Shown here piece after piece: positions 47,988 to 60,180 of a DNA stretch of 64,000 nucleotides. Below the pieces are notes generated by a model, which saw only the letters and a program-made list of their open reading frames with translations, did no database searches and was not told where the DNA came from. Source of the DNA: Morchella semilibera (Eukaryota > Ascomycota > Pezizomycetes > Pezizales > Morchellaceae); contig CM018609.1 of the NCBI GenBank assembly GCA_009192285.1, positions 885,282 through 949,281 on the forward strand, written 5' to 3'. The position numbers and the translations under genes are program-made. Positions within the stretch are counted from its first letter, which is position 1; every line of letters begins with the position of its first letter.

Positions 47988-49284
47988 CTTGAATTAAGTT
48001 TACTGTTGATTGTTTATTATTAGGTGGTTTGTTGCGGCTGAAAGGTGGTGGTAGTGACGTCGAGACTAGCGGGGGTTGAGATTGAAGAAGGTCTCTGAAC
48101 TGACTCTGATTCTCAACGTCCTTGAGGGATGGATGGTGTTTGATGGAGTACAGAAAGGGTAGAGCGAGAGAAGCTAGGGGGGGGGGAGAGAAAGGAAGGG
48201 AAGGGAAGGGAAGAAGAAGAAGAAAAAGAAGAAGAGAAGGGGGGGGGGGACGTCTGGTGAGGAATGGATACTAATTAATGTATGTATGTATCAAGCCACA
48301 ATTGTTTTTTCTTCTTCATGTCAGCCTGCAGCAGCAACAACCTCAGCTATCGGGAAGAGGTGGACTGGGAATCTACATGTATGTAGGTACTTGTAGGCAC
48401 GTGTATCATGTAGTCTGTATTACACGGGTGCGATGTGAGGTTAACTGCACAGCCATCAGTCCTGCTACATACATGTATGTAATTGAGGAGATTAGATGGA
48501 TGGATTGACGGGACAGAGGGCGGGGTGGGGGCTGTGAACGTTACCTTAGATACATACATGTTGGGCTGTTTTGCCGTGAGTGCCGTTCCCTCCTCTCTCT
48601 CTCTCTCTCTCTCTCCCTCCCCCTTCCCTAGCAAGGATCCCTCACACCCCATACCCTGTGATTCGTAGTCGTCGTCGTGGCTCTGCGTCTTCGCTTGGCT
48701 TTGATACAGAGAATACTACAGAGAGAGTAGGGCTGAGTGGGTGAGTAATTGAGGAAGGGACACTGGCTGACACACACAATCACAATCACAATCACATACA
48801 ATACACAGACACATATTACATACACACAGACACACAGACACACACAAGAGAAGGTAGAACAGCAGTCCATGAGAGTCCCCTCCCCTCCTCCCCTCCCTTC
48901 CCCTCCCTCCCCCGAGAAATCCCCCGAGACACTGTCGCCAAGATGATAGACCATAGAGCCTCATTACATACTAGACTCGAATCATCCTAGTTAGTTGCCT
49001 TGAGCGCGCGCGAGTTGTTTCTAATAATAGCCAGACACCAGGTAAGTAGAGTAGAGTAAGTAGCCTTATACAGTACCTAAATCGACATCTGCTATTCACG
49101 TCGATATTTCAATTCAACATCCAGCGGCTTAACTCTCGAGTGGACAGGCAGGATGTAGTAGTAGATATATAGCAGACAAATCACCGACACGACCGTATCA
49201 TGAAATAAACCAGGCCAGCTACTTATATCTACATACTCACATACATAGCAAAGTGCACATACATCCACAAATACCCACGAATAA
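47988..49284. other. Intergenic with microsatellites
   Basis: Upstream of the MARVEL gene lie purine tracts (48176-48250) including GGGAA repeats. A CT microsatellite (48593-48614) and an ACACAG/ATCACA-rich stretch (48770-48845) follow. TACATGTA occurs near 48374 and 48472. Frames here reflect these repeats and are not supported as genes. Confidence 0.55.
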
Positions 49285-49713
49285 ATGATCATGAATAACC
49301 CACCACTACTACTACCTGTTATTCACTACCTCTTGCTCACTCTAATCCTCCCCCTCACAACCGCACTCCCAGCCCCCTCAACAACGCCCAAACTGCTCTG
49401 CACAACCACCGCACAGTCCCCCGCCGCCAGCCTCCTCAAGAGCGTCATGGCCCTCTACACGCAGTCCTGCCAGACGCCCGCCTCGGTCCCTGCCTCGCGG
49501 GCGTGCGTCACGCTGGCCCAGAGCGCCGAGAGGGGCTACGTGATCAGTCTCTGTGGGTGGGGGGCGGGCTTCGGGACGTGTGCGGATGCAGAGGCGGCGG
49601 TGGGGGCGCTGGTGGACGGGTGTGCGGAGGGTGGGGGGGCGGAGGGACAGCTGGCCGGCGGCTGGGGCACGGTGGTGGTGGGGAGGGTGGTGGGGAGAAC
49701 GGACGCCAGGTAG
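49285..49713 (+). CDS. Small secreted Cys-containing protein (142 aa)
   Basis: From ATG 49285 (a second in-frame ATG lies at codon 3) the protein opens with a signal-peptide-like stretch: PPLLLPVIHYLLLTLILPLTTALPA, with a likely cut after residue 28-30. The mature part has six Cys in LLCTTT, SCQTPA, ACVTLA, LCGWGAGFGTC and GCAEGG. It ends in a Gly-rich tail. There are no membrane segments. Coding G+C is markedly higher than in the flanks. Size, secretion and Cys content fit the loose class of fungal small secreted proteins. Function is unknown, and effector activity is only a possibility. Confidence 0.62.
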   Translation: MIMNNPPLLLPVIHYLLLTLILPLTTALPAPSTTPKLLCTTTAQSPAASLLKSVMALYTQSCQTPASVPASRACVTLAQSAERGYVISLCGWGAGFGTCADAEAAVGALVDGCAEGGGAEGQLAGGWGTVVVGRVVGRTDAR

Positions 49714-50848
49714 TGGAATGGGAATACCTACGCCCAGTACGTGAGGTTGTTTCTCTGCTGGACGGGGAAAGTACTAGTAAGCATAATGGAATTGAGGATG
49801 TTGTAAATATCTACTCTGTATCATACATACATACACAGCTACGTCTAATGGCTAGAATCTTTACCCTCATATATTTATATACGTCTAATGCCTAGAATCT
49901 TTACCCTCACATACTTATATACGTCTAATGCCTAGACTCTCTACACCCTCACTTATATACGTCCAATGCCCAGATCTTTACACCTTGACTCCCCAATTAC
50001 ATGTAATCCCCCTCACACACTCTCACTCGATCGCCATCCCAAGCCACACTCCCAGATAAGATAAGCCGGATCAGCCCGCGCAACCGTTACACGAGCCATG
50101 TATTAATAGCAACTGTCCTCGCGACATAAAACATGTACCGTCTCTCTATACCAATTGCAACGTTACAGCAGGGAGTGGTTTATTTTTGGCTCGTGTCGCT
50201 AGGCACAGATGCCACATGTAGAGCACAACGCGGCGCCGAGGCTGGCATGGGGTTGGAATTAACAGGATTGGTATTGCATTGGTACTTCAAGCTTTGGGTA
50301 GCTGGAACGGTTTTGAGTGGTAGGTGTAGATAGTGACCGTGGTGGTGATTTCTACATATACCTATTCGGTCCGTTGTAGTCTACAAGGTGTCGCTGTTCT
50401 AGTAAGCTTATTCGCCTGTGATGTGCCATGGACGTTATCATGAGCTCCCCTAACTACTCTATAGCTACTGCACGGAGGGGCTGGGGTCATCGTTCGGTAG
50501 ATGGTAGATTAACCGTGGGGCACAGGCGCACCTTGTAACGCAAATATCAATTCAGTCACACACTATCACTCGATTTTAAGGTTTCCCTAGCGGCACTTCC
50601 GGATGAGCTGATAAGTCAACATGCAACACAGTAATACAACTAATCAGACACTGTTGGGGCCTTTGGTCACTATTCGCTCTACTCTCCCCAACCAACCATA
50701 TTTAAACTACCACAGTACTCCGCACGTGACATAATAATTCATTAATAAAAAACCATGACAACTACGTATACATACTCTTAATCATAACCGCCATAGTACA
50801 CGCCCCAAGCTCGTCCAAGCAAGCCAGTTCCATCCCCGCGGCGAACTC
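49714..50848. other. Intergenic with a 40-bp minisatellite
   Basis: The minisatellite at 49841-49990 is listed separately. TACATGTA lies near 49997 and TATCACTCG at 50564-50572. A 66-aa frame from ATG 50133 is open but lacks any motif. Confidence 0.5.
49841..49990. repeat. 40-bp minisatellite, four units
   Basis: Units begin at 49841, 49881, 49921 and 49959 with ACGTCTAATG or ACGTCCAATG. They continue CCTAGAATCTTTACCCTC and end in TTATAT. The first two are 40 bases, the third 38, and the fourth is diverged. It lies just downstream of the small secreted protein gene. Confidence 0.9.
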
Positions 50849-51303
50849 TTAAGCCGCCGTCACACAGCTCTCATCCAAGATAGTCGAGGTGACCGTCGGC
50901 AGGGGACACAGGACCGGGCAGACCGTCGGGCACGGGAACCCGCCCTCCAGGCCGCCAGTGAGGGTTTTAGTCTTCGGGATGCACGGGAGAGTGTACGTGG
51001 TGGAGGTGGTGATGGTGGTGGTGGGCACAACGCAGCGAGCGACGGGGCAACCCAGGGTCTCTTTTGAGCCGGGCTCGCAGCGGTATCCGGGGTGGATGGT
51101 GGAGGTGACGATGGGGCAGGCGGTAGGGCAGACCTTGGTCGGGGCGGGGGTGACTGTTGCGGCGGGGACTGCGGAGGTGCTGTGTGCGCGCGCGCATGTT
51201 AGTTGTGGGTTCTTGATATGGTCATGATCTTGGTTGGTCGAACAGGGTGGGGGACTCACAGAGATGCAGCAGCGGCAAGGAGGATGAGGGTGAAGCTCTT
51301 CAT
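50849..51303 (-). CDS. Secreted Cys-rich protein, two exons (124 aa)
   Basis: Exon 1 (51303-51260) encodes MKSFTLILLAAAAS. An 80-base intron (GTGAGT...CACAG) is followed by exon 2 (51179-50849), in frame. The N-terminus is a clean signal peptide with likely cleavage near SAVPA. The mature chain has about 11 Cys and an internal near-repeat: VCPTACPIVTSTIHPGYRCE, then PCPTVCPVLCPLPTVTSTIL...C. A TTTITTSTTYTLPC linker lies between them. No membrane segment follows. I do not recognise a named family. Similar short CP..CP/TSTI proteins occur in ascomycete secretomes, so a wall or host-interface role is only a guess. It converges with the small secreted gene at 49285. Confidence 0.75.
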
Positions 51304-53249
51304 GTTTGCGAAGGGGTTTGTGGAGGTGGGTTTTTTGTAGAGTGTAGTTGGGTAGAGGCTAGGTTGTACTTGATGTTCTGTGATGGCAGTGGGCTCCAGT
51401 GTTCGAACGAGTGGAAGAGGGGCAGAACCATAGGGTTTATATATCCTGTCTTTAAGCCCATTGAGACAGACATCATGTCAGGTACTAACTGATAGATTGC
51501 TGCTGCTGTGCCTGAAACAGGAATATATCCCCGAGAGTAATCATTATGGCGAGCAGAGCAGTGGTACATAGCCGTAAACGCTTGGCCCGAGAGTATCGCG
51601 TAGGCACAGCCCAGCCTGAGGTATCTTGGCTGTGCGACTGAGATTGATCAATCGATAGCATATCCCTATAACTATGCCATGATTATTGATAGGTATATAC
51701 TTTGGCGCCTTGAGAGATTCCCAAGAGCTAGTGTCAATCCTGAGGGAATTATCCCCAACCCCGTTTACTGCAATTGGCACTGCATGACCAGCAGTTAGAT
51801 AGATGGTTTCTCACCGGAGTCGTCTGATGTTGTTGCTTGATAGGTGTCCAACCAATGGATTAGTTGGTAGGATGTATGTATACATATTATAAGCCTGGGC
51901 AGTGTGAGATGGGTAAAGCTACCACCCATAGCCAGCCAATAGGAACGCAGAACGACCACAGATCAAGGCTCTAATAATCAAATAGTAATATGGTTTCGGT
52001 GCTCTTACTGGATGCACATGTAACCTCGTCGCTATTATATTAATTAGTAAGAATTCTCTACCCACAAACCAAGCAGCCTGGGCCACCCAGCTGCAGTTAA
52101 ATTCAATTGAACGTACATAACTTGATCATGATGGTTACAAGACTCTAGAGGGATGGGTGGATGGATGGAATGTGTTCTCAAGTAGTGACTGGCCCCCACA
52201 GTTAATATCTACTTAAGGTGTTTCAGGGGTAACAACATACATATTGTGATCATGAGTATCTGCATGTGCCGCAGCTACAACTACATGTAGAATGGATGGA
52301 ACCTTCATTAATTACATGTATCCGTAACGGTAATCAGAACCTAAACGCGACGTCGACGGGAATACCTCGTATAGATACGTAAATCTAGATAAGACGTTGT
52401 TATCCGACATGTACTTCCTAGGCAGTTGCCACTACTGATATGTCCCGATTACTTTTCATGGGTGTAGACCTAGGTACAATTGCAAGGCAGCTGCACACAA
52501 AACGGTTTGATTATATATACTTATATATGGAGTAAGCTTAAAACTCAGCTAGACATGACGATAATGCGGTAGTTTTTCGTTTATACTTTTGAAAACCGGA
52601 GTCATCGGAACATACTAGTGCTGATCCCTTGCGGTACATGTAGTTATTGGCCCTTGCAAATACCATGGTGTATCATGGACTAAAGTAGATACAAAGTATT
52701 ATAACCTTCATACATGTACCATGCAAGTTAAGTGTATCTATGGACATAGATGTCAGTACTACATGCATGCCTCGGTAGATTTGTGTTTGGCTTGACTGGG
52801 GTTGGGGTTGGGGGGGTTCCGGGACCGTTCTACCGACTTTGGGGGCCGTGATACTTGAATGCAATCGAGTCCCTTCGCCCCCCGTCCGGCCGATCTAGTT
52901 AGTGACTTTCTTACCGATACGAACCGGAACCGGATAGTTAGAATGATTCTAATCTAATAGGAGAATTAAGAGGGGTTAAATATCCTGATACATGGGGCCA
53001 TTTAGGCAATTAAATACTTTCATTCCAATTGCCATTGATATCATCGTCGCTATCTATTTAAACTATTCTGGTTATGCCAATTCTGCTGCTGCTGCTGTGG
53101 TGCCGATACATACATGCATACAACGCTTTTTTGCCCAGTTATAAATGTCTAACCGAGTGAAAATAAAACAAAAAAACTCCTAAAATAAAACATCATCATC
53201 AGAAGAGGTCGTGTGGAAAAAGAGACATCTTGGCAGGAGGATTGATCCA
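51304..53249. other. Intergenic, palindrome-rich, no gene seen
   Basis: No supported gene in about 1.9 kb. TACATGTA occurs near 52283, 52313, 52633 and 52712, the densest local group in the window. A short GCT-type tract is at 53080-53098. Confidence 0.5.
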
Positions 53250-54327
53250 TTATAGGGTGAGCTTTGAATCACCCGATGCCGTTCGACTCAACCGGTCCGC
53301 CTGCGCATCATCATGATACGCTTGGATTCTCCCTCTCACAGTCTCCAGGACATCCCTCTCGACCTCTCCTAGCACCAACCACTCCGGTAATAGGATCCTA
53401 TCCCTTTCAATCACCACGCCCTCTTCTCCAACCCTATCCCCAAACTTCTCTCTCTCGGGTTCAAGCTGCTCTACCCCAATCTCGATGTCCTTCTTCTTCC
53501 TCGACTCCCTGAGGTCCTTGCCAACCATTCCTGCTGTCCACCAATGCCTAGGATAGGTCCTTTGGATATTCCCCAACACGAGCGCCACTGAAATCATCAA
53601 CGCGCTACTCACTACAACAGCTGGTATCAAGAACCACCCCATATGTCGCACCCTATCATCCACTGCCGCCAACAGTGCCGTGGCTCCAGCAGGAGGATGA
53701 ACCGTCTTCGAGACGCCCATTAATACGCTTGCAAGGGCACACGCGAGTGCTCCCGCGAGCCACACATATTCAGTCTCGAAGCGCGGATGATAAGCGAATA
53801 GTTTCGACACTACTACGCCGGTGAGCGCGGATATGAGCTGGCCAAAGAATGCATTCCGGGGCTGCGAAAGCGGCGAGTCGATAGCGTTGTACAGAAGGAT
53901 TGCGGCTGCTCCCTGCGCGCAATATTAGCCCCAGCTCTTTGGTAGCTCTGGCTGGCAGGGGGTAGCTCACATATGATCCAATGATTATTGGGCAACCCAA
54001 AGATATAGCTTCAGGCCAATGCATAAACACCGCCTCGAGTACCAATACACCAGCAAAAGCTCCTACGAATGCTAATAGCCATATTACCAAATCTGGCTCT
54101 TTCTCGGTTTTGAGTTCATTTCTGTGGCCGAGAAAGTGGCGGATAGGACCGGGGAATCGGCGGATGAGGCGAGGACCACTGAAGATGTAGGGGTTAAGAT
54201 GCTTGTCAATGTCGAAATTATAGTTCCATGTTAACCACCGTGAGTGGGGTAGTTGTTTACTGTTATTTTTTGAGTTGGAAGAAGAAGAGGAGGCAGATGA
54301 TGAGTCTGTTGATTTTGGGACTGCCAT
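53250..54327 (-). CDS. HPP-family integral membrane protein, two exons (339 aa)
   Basis: The first in-frame ATG is 54327; the frame is open upstream but has no earlier ATG. Exon 1 runs 54327-53971. The 58-base intron runs GTGAGC...GCGCAG and exon 2 runs 53912-53250, phase 0. After a Ser/Asn-rich head (residues 5-25) comes WLTWNYNFDIDKHLNPY and then the membrane core: VIWLLAFVGAFAGVLVLEAVF, CPIIIGSYGAAAILLYNAID, NAFFGQLISALTGVVVSKLF, YVWLAGALACALASVLMGVS, the name-giving HPPAGATALLAAVDD, and MGWFLIPAVVVSSALMISVALVLGN. The last 110 residues are charged and cytosolic. HPP proteins have been linked to nitrite transport in cyanobacteria and plants. In fungi the substrate is not established. Confidence 0.9.
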
Positions 54328-56400
54328 TGCTTTATTTCCCAATTTCTGGTCGTCGCTGTTGTTATTCCAGGAGCTTGATCCAGAGGGTGGGACCGAGGGT
54401 GATATTAAGTGACGGCATCTCAAAACGTCACAACCAGCCCCAGCTTCGCAATTCAACCAAAATACCCTTAATCAAGCAACACCAACCCAATACCACAAGT
54501 CAAAGCAAAGCAGATGGTTTAGAAGAGAAGGGGGTACATGGGACTCTCCGCGGAGATATATATAATCAATTATTTCTTTCCAATTACATAACCTCGTTTG
54601 TGGGTGTGGCAATGACGATGATGGGCTTTCTTTGTCTTTGTTGCAGTGGTTGCCTGTTCTGGGTTTCCATGACAAACAGAAAACCCAGGATTGGAGTTTT
54701 CTGGGAAGGAATGAGACAGCCTAGAAGTATATTAGATACTTGTTACGTTTCTCCTTTCCTGAGAATCGAAGGTGCTTCCTGTCGACGAGCGGCGTTGTGT
54801 GTAGCTCAGAACCCCAGTTCCATCGCTTGAGGTGTTGATTTTGTGACTCCAACATTGATCATGAGTATTTCAAATCACAACAAACAAAAGAACGAGAGAA
54901 CAGCGTAGGGTGGTTAGGATATGCTAAGCTCACCGTTATTTGCTCTAGACATACCCCTTTCTCACATACTCTATTGTCAGCATGTAACTAGTTAGAGCAG
55001 TTAACCAAATGGGGGGACTACCCACCTAACCTCTGTAGTTCCAACTTCCTACATACATTTCCCCAGGGTCTGAGTCATTCCCCAGAACCCTAGTTTTTTA
55101 GTGATTGTCAATCACTCCGGTACCATGCATGCGCACAGTTATAAGCCGTACATCACGGATCATCACTCACCTATCGTGAGCTCTTGGCAATTACTAATAG
55201 GAGACACTCGGTGCAGTTATAGCCTTGGCAAGGTCTTATGATCTTCTTTATTGGTACTATGATAGGTGAGTGAGTGAGTGGGTTAGATGATTGGTTGGTT
55301 TTCGGTTGGTTTCCACTGCTTACTGGCTGGGTAGTGCGGGAGTTTCTGCAGTACAACCTTTTACATAACAGATGCTTATATTTCGCGCATTGGTGCCAAA
55401 TTAGATGGAAAAGATGTGTCTCGGGAAAAGACTGGTACCTAGGCGGTGCAGTGTGTTTCCGATGCCGAACTCTATGGGTTTGGTTAAGTGATGCTGATTG
55501 GGATACTGAGTAGATCAGCGGTGGTTCAGGATTTAAGTGTAAGCGTAAAGTACTTACCTACGCAGTTAAGCAATGTATTGATCGATCGCCCAGTAATTCC
55601 ACGATAAACATTTCGATACTGCCCTGGCACATGAGTTTGACTAGGATTTCTAGAAAATGCAGCCTTTACAGACCGGTTTCACACACTACAGACGTTGAAT
55701 TGAGTTACGTCATTGTCGGCTTGTTGAATATGTCCTAAGAGCATCTCTGGAGAACCTGAAATCGCCGATTAATTACAATTTACTCCGTTACATAACCCGG
55801 AGAATACCGGGGTGTACTTATTTGGATGAGAGCACACGTGGGCATATCAAGCTTTCTGTATCCTTCTTACGCTATTTTACTTATATTCGGGCGTATGTAG
55901 GATATAAACCCAAAAACAATGTAAATGCTTTACTTGTGAGGTAAAGCGGCACCATCCCACGTTCTTTCTCCTACAGTTAAGTACAGGTGATTCTTATGTG
56001 GTTAGTTGTCTTTGGGCCAGTTTAGTAATCTCGGGCTGGTATGGTCTTACTCCAATTGGCACTTATAACCTGTAATTATGCAGATTGAAAAGGTAATTCT
56101 TGATATCGCCCGTAAATCGAATAGTGTCAGCCGTTCGCGAATTCACATTGTAGCAGGTATGAAAAAGTTGTTCTTATTATCCTTGACAACCCACAGGACA
56201 CTAACGGTGATGATTTCTAATTACAATTACGGTCTGGTATGAAGTAGGATTGATCAGCAAGTAAAAGAAATATAATTATTTTATACAATCTTATTTAAAA
56301 TGGAATTGCCATGAGCACATTTGTTTCTAGAACTTTATTGCCTAGGGATATATTGCTTATCAGAGAGATGTCACCCCGGCGATGACTCTATGACGAGTAT
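54328..56400. other. Intergenic, no gene seen
   Basis: Contains a 12-bp perfect inverted repeat, CACTCACCTATC (55164-55175) and GATAGGTGAGTG (55261-55272), about 85 bases apart. A short GTGA tract follows. No coding region is supported. Confidence 0.5.
55164..55272. repeat. Short inverted repeat, possible MITE remnant
   Basis: Exact 12-bp arms CACTCACCTATC and GATAGGTGAGTG bound a 109-base segment with no ORF. The arm resembles the dispersed TATCACTCG word in spirit (ATCACTCA). No target-site duplication is obvious. Confidence 0.5.
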
Positions 56401-56819
56401 AGTATACTTGTAGATGACAAGCTTCGATTGCTTTATTATTACATGTAGTTGCTTATGCTGGTGCCGAGAAATTAGGTCTGTTTTTTTTGTGTGTGTTGCT
56501 AGATCACTTGGTCCATTATTCATCCCGTCAGTTCCCCGCTGGACTCCTAGAGCAGGCTGCTCGTACAGAGTCACCCGTCTATCTTCCCTCTCATCTTTTT
56601 CCTTCTCCCTTTACCTTCCTCCATCTCTTCTCCATCTCAACACTCAAAGATTGGTTCAATTGTGGCCGGCTAATGGGTATTCAATCCCAATCCCATCACC
56701 ATATAACCTCTCGTCTTCTAAGGTCGAGAACTTCCTTATCTCTTCCGTCAAAGATTAGAACTATTCCAGGAGTTCTCTCATGGCTCTTCATCCGTCAATC
56801 TTTATGACTGTTATCCCCT

Positions 56820-58660
56820 CCTAGCATCACGGGTTCTCCGCCGACCAGTGATGTGGCTGGCTGGGAACTCGGGCCTAGGAGGGGGAAGAGGGTCGTTTCG
56901 CCCTTCGTTTTGTGAGGATATCTTGTATCTTGGTGAGTACCTTTCTTTATCTATTTCCTTTCTCTCTCCATGAAATTCCTGCTAGAGTCATCTAACACGG
57001 TGGTCGACTCTAGCAGTGAAATAGCTACCGATATCACTTTACACAAGTTTCATAAAATGAATACATAATACTCCAATCAAAGAAGCACTCTCAGATCGCG
57101 GGCTATCTCCATCTGTACCAGTGATGTGGCAGATGGGGAGCTCGGGCCTGGGGTGGGGCTATGGTCCGGACTCAAGAGTTCCATGGTATTGAGAAACATA
57201 TTCTTATCCTTTAAATCTGTGGGTACTCTCCTCCATTTATTATTTAATTCTCTGCAGCCTCTATTGGCTTTTGTAACTTCCGCCACCAGCACTACAAATT
57301 CCGAGATGTAAGTAATTATAATAGACAATTTGATTGCTAATAAAGTATCTCAGAGATAGGGAACCACTACCTCTCGTAAATAGCAGATATTTCCTCTTCA
57401 GTGACATCAGGCTGGCCTGGTGCTCAACATAGGAATTTGCGCTCGTTATGGGCGTCACCTCCCAGATCACGAGTTTCCCGTCTGGACCAGTCATGTGGTA
57501 GTTGGGAACTCGGGCCTGGTTGTGTTAAGGCAGCTAAAGAGGAGGCAAAATCAAGACATTTAGTCCTTTTGAATTGCAAAGATTTGGTAAGCATTCTTAT
57601 TTTGTCCTGTTCTTTTGGGTGAAATTCTAACTTATTTCTATAATAGCCGCTGGCGGCTAGAGGACGAAGCTTTCTCTTTCATGATATGGAAAATACACCG
57701 GAAGAGCTCAGATCACGGGCTCTCCATCTGGCCATTGATGTGCTAGATAGAGAACTCGGGCCTAGGGTGCAAGGGTTGAGAGTAGTCCTTATCTTGCCAA
57801 AGAGCTCGTAAGTACTCCTTTCCTTGTTCTATGAATTCTCTGACCGAAATTCTTACTTATCCTATGATAGCCTGGCTTGCCTGTTGGAACGACGGATACT
57901 TCGACTATCAGTGGCTAAACGAGTTTTCTTTTCCCTTTCGTGTAAACTGGTATCAATGATACCCTAATTGAAGGGGTCTTATAGGCCATGAGTTCCCCGT
58001 CTAAACTAGTAAAGTGGTTAACGGGGGACCCAGGTCTGGCCTAAGTTTGAGGGGACAAGCAGGTAAATCCGTTTATTTTGCCCTATCATCTATTTAGCTA
58101 GGCTAGATTCTGACATATATATGTATGATAGCCCACATATATCGGCGCCCGATAACTGCCATACTGGCAGAGAAAATCGGAGAGTCCTCCTAGATTACGA
58201 GCCCCCGTCTGAAGCAATAATGTGGTAGATGGAGAATGTAGGCTGGCTTAAGACGGCTACTATATATACTCTAAATACCTGACCTTTCCTGATTATGTAG
58301 GTAGGCTTATAATCTCTACATCATCTGCTTGGCTAAAATCCTGACTTGTTCATATAATAGTCCGCATATACCGACGCCCTACAACTATACATGTTGATCA
58401 TACCGAGCATAAAACCGTCTTAATCCCCAGCTGGATGGGAATCCTAACGGGTAAGCGAAACAATTCTCGCCTCTAAACTTTCTACCGCTAACTTGAATCA
58501 AATATAGACTAGAAGGCTCTAGATAAACAAGCTCAGCATTATTAACAACCTTACTGGCTGAGTACTAACCTGCGGATGCTTTCCCTAGCTCTGTGATTAG
58601 ACCAGTGATGTGATGGGTAGAAAGCTCGGGGGGCCTCTGAATGAGCCGAGACCAGGATAT
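56820..58660 (+). repeat. Degenerate tandem array of exon-intron-like units (about 7 units of 210-390 bp)
   Basis: A core of about 45 bases (ACCAGTGATGTGG, then GGGAACTCGGGCCT) recurs at about 56840, 57115, 57480, 57735, 58000, 58215 and 58600. Most cores are preceded by AGATCACGGG-like words. Several units are followed by a donor-like GTAAG, a pyrimidine-rich stretch, a CTAAC/CTGAC-like word and an acceptor-like ATAATAG (for example 57591 to 57647, 57808 to 57870). The array therefore looks like a gene built from repeated exon plus intron units that has decayed. In one frame the best cores read DVxDxELGPR. I see no intact ORF and no known domain. Confidence 0.6.
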
Positions 58661-60180
58661 TTGGGAAATGGTGGACTCAGGATCAGCTTATGCACGGACA
58701 GACTAAAGTGGATGAGAAACGGGAATGTGTGGGACTCGAGCCGGGGCTAGCCCCGAGATCAGTTTAGACATGCACAAGTCATTTGCTGCGCGCAACGTAA
58801 TCTGCTGCAGGTCTTTGGATCGAGTCCGTAACCATTGTAGTTGTATGTTTAGGCAAAGCATTCGACATATTTAACTGATGTATCAAACTTATATAAGCCT
58901 TTTCCCAGGCGTGAGTAAATTTGTTGCCAGAGATGTACTCAGGGTGTCGGAAAGTGATGCACTTATGATTTATCAACTACCAGGTGATTACATACCGCAT
59001 GAGGTTATTTCCAGGTTAATATGAACATTTAGGTTCTTTTTGTGACTAGGAACTAAAGTGGAGAGTCTGTTAAATCTTTTCTGTGGCCTTTATCACTCAT
59101 TTTTCTACCTTTAATTAGTGACTTCCCTATGAAGCAAACATTTAGTATATATCCAGACATCTCTAGGGATAAAAAGAATTTTTAGTACATGTGGAGAAAT
59201 CTATGGCGACCCCCAACGCGATCTAGACACCTTTTTTTCTCTCTCTGAGTATATCATATAATATATTCAAAGCACCTAAGCTATAGCGCTATATATAGTA
59301 CCTGTTATCCACGCCTCAATTAAAACATCCAAGTTCTCAACACTCAGCACAACTAGCTGACTTTCTACATATAGCTTAGGAGAGGTAAGACTTAGTTAGA
59401 GGTTTCTACAAAACGCCCCGCCAAAGCGCCTCTCAAATAAGTTTTCATAACAGTGGTTAGCGTTGCAACGTTGTGAACGGGGGGGGGGGGTGTTGCAACG
59501 TGTGTTGCATCACCTTATGTCACTCGCGAGACTCTGCGCAGTGTTTTCCTTTTTTGTTAAATCCATTAATTACATGCAGCCTTCCGCGGCATTGTTCGGT
59601 CGGTTGTTTTGTTCATCGCCTACAGCGCTGGGATCGACTGTATCCACGTGCCTCGCGTTTGATGTATCCACATAGATTCGTAGCCATAGCTACAGATTAG
59701 GAACATTGATCTTGGTTAAATAAAAGTAGATACTTAACCCTCTATCTTCCTTAGTTTTCATAAGCTTACTGAAAGCGTCCCTTAATAAGAGATTTCTGCC
59801 TGTTGTGGGCCAAGGCCGGAGCTTAATTAGGGCTTTTATTTCTGGCCTGTTCTGGGGTGGTGGTGAGATGATGGTGGTGGGTGCGGCCATTGCATATAAC
59901 TTATATGCAGGCAAACAAACACGTACTTATTTGGAGGTTTGTTGAGTTATCCATCACTTACGTTAGCACCATTGAATTTATCTCAGGGTCACCTATAGAT
60001 TACATGTAGGCAAATAATAAAAACTTGCCCACGATCCATGGACCGTACATGTCGTTAATTCAATATATATAATTCAATATATATATATATATACTGAGAT
60101 AAAAGAAAGAAAAAAAAAACACCGGCAGTACGTCTGGAACCGCAAACCTATCTTTGATAGCCGCAATTATCTGGCTTACC
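58661..60180. other. Intergenic, no gene seen
   Basis: Contains a palindromic CGGGGCTAGCCCCG (58744-58757), a poly-G run near 59479-59490, a TACATGTA at 60002 and an AT tract at 60062-60091. No supported gene. Confidence 0.5.

Noticed and set aside
49841-49990. CRISPR-like array
   Set aside because: The repeats are directly adjacent 38-40-base units without unique spacers, in a eukaryotic context; it is a minisatellite.
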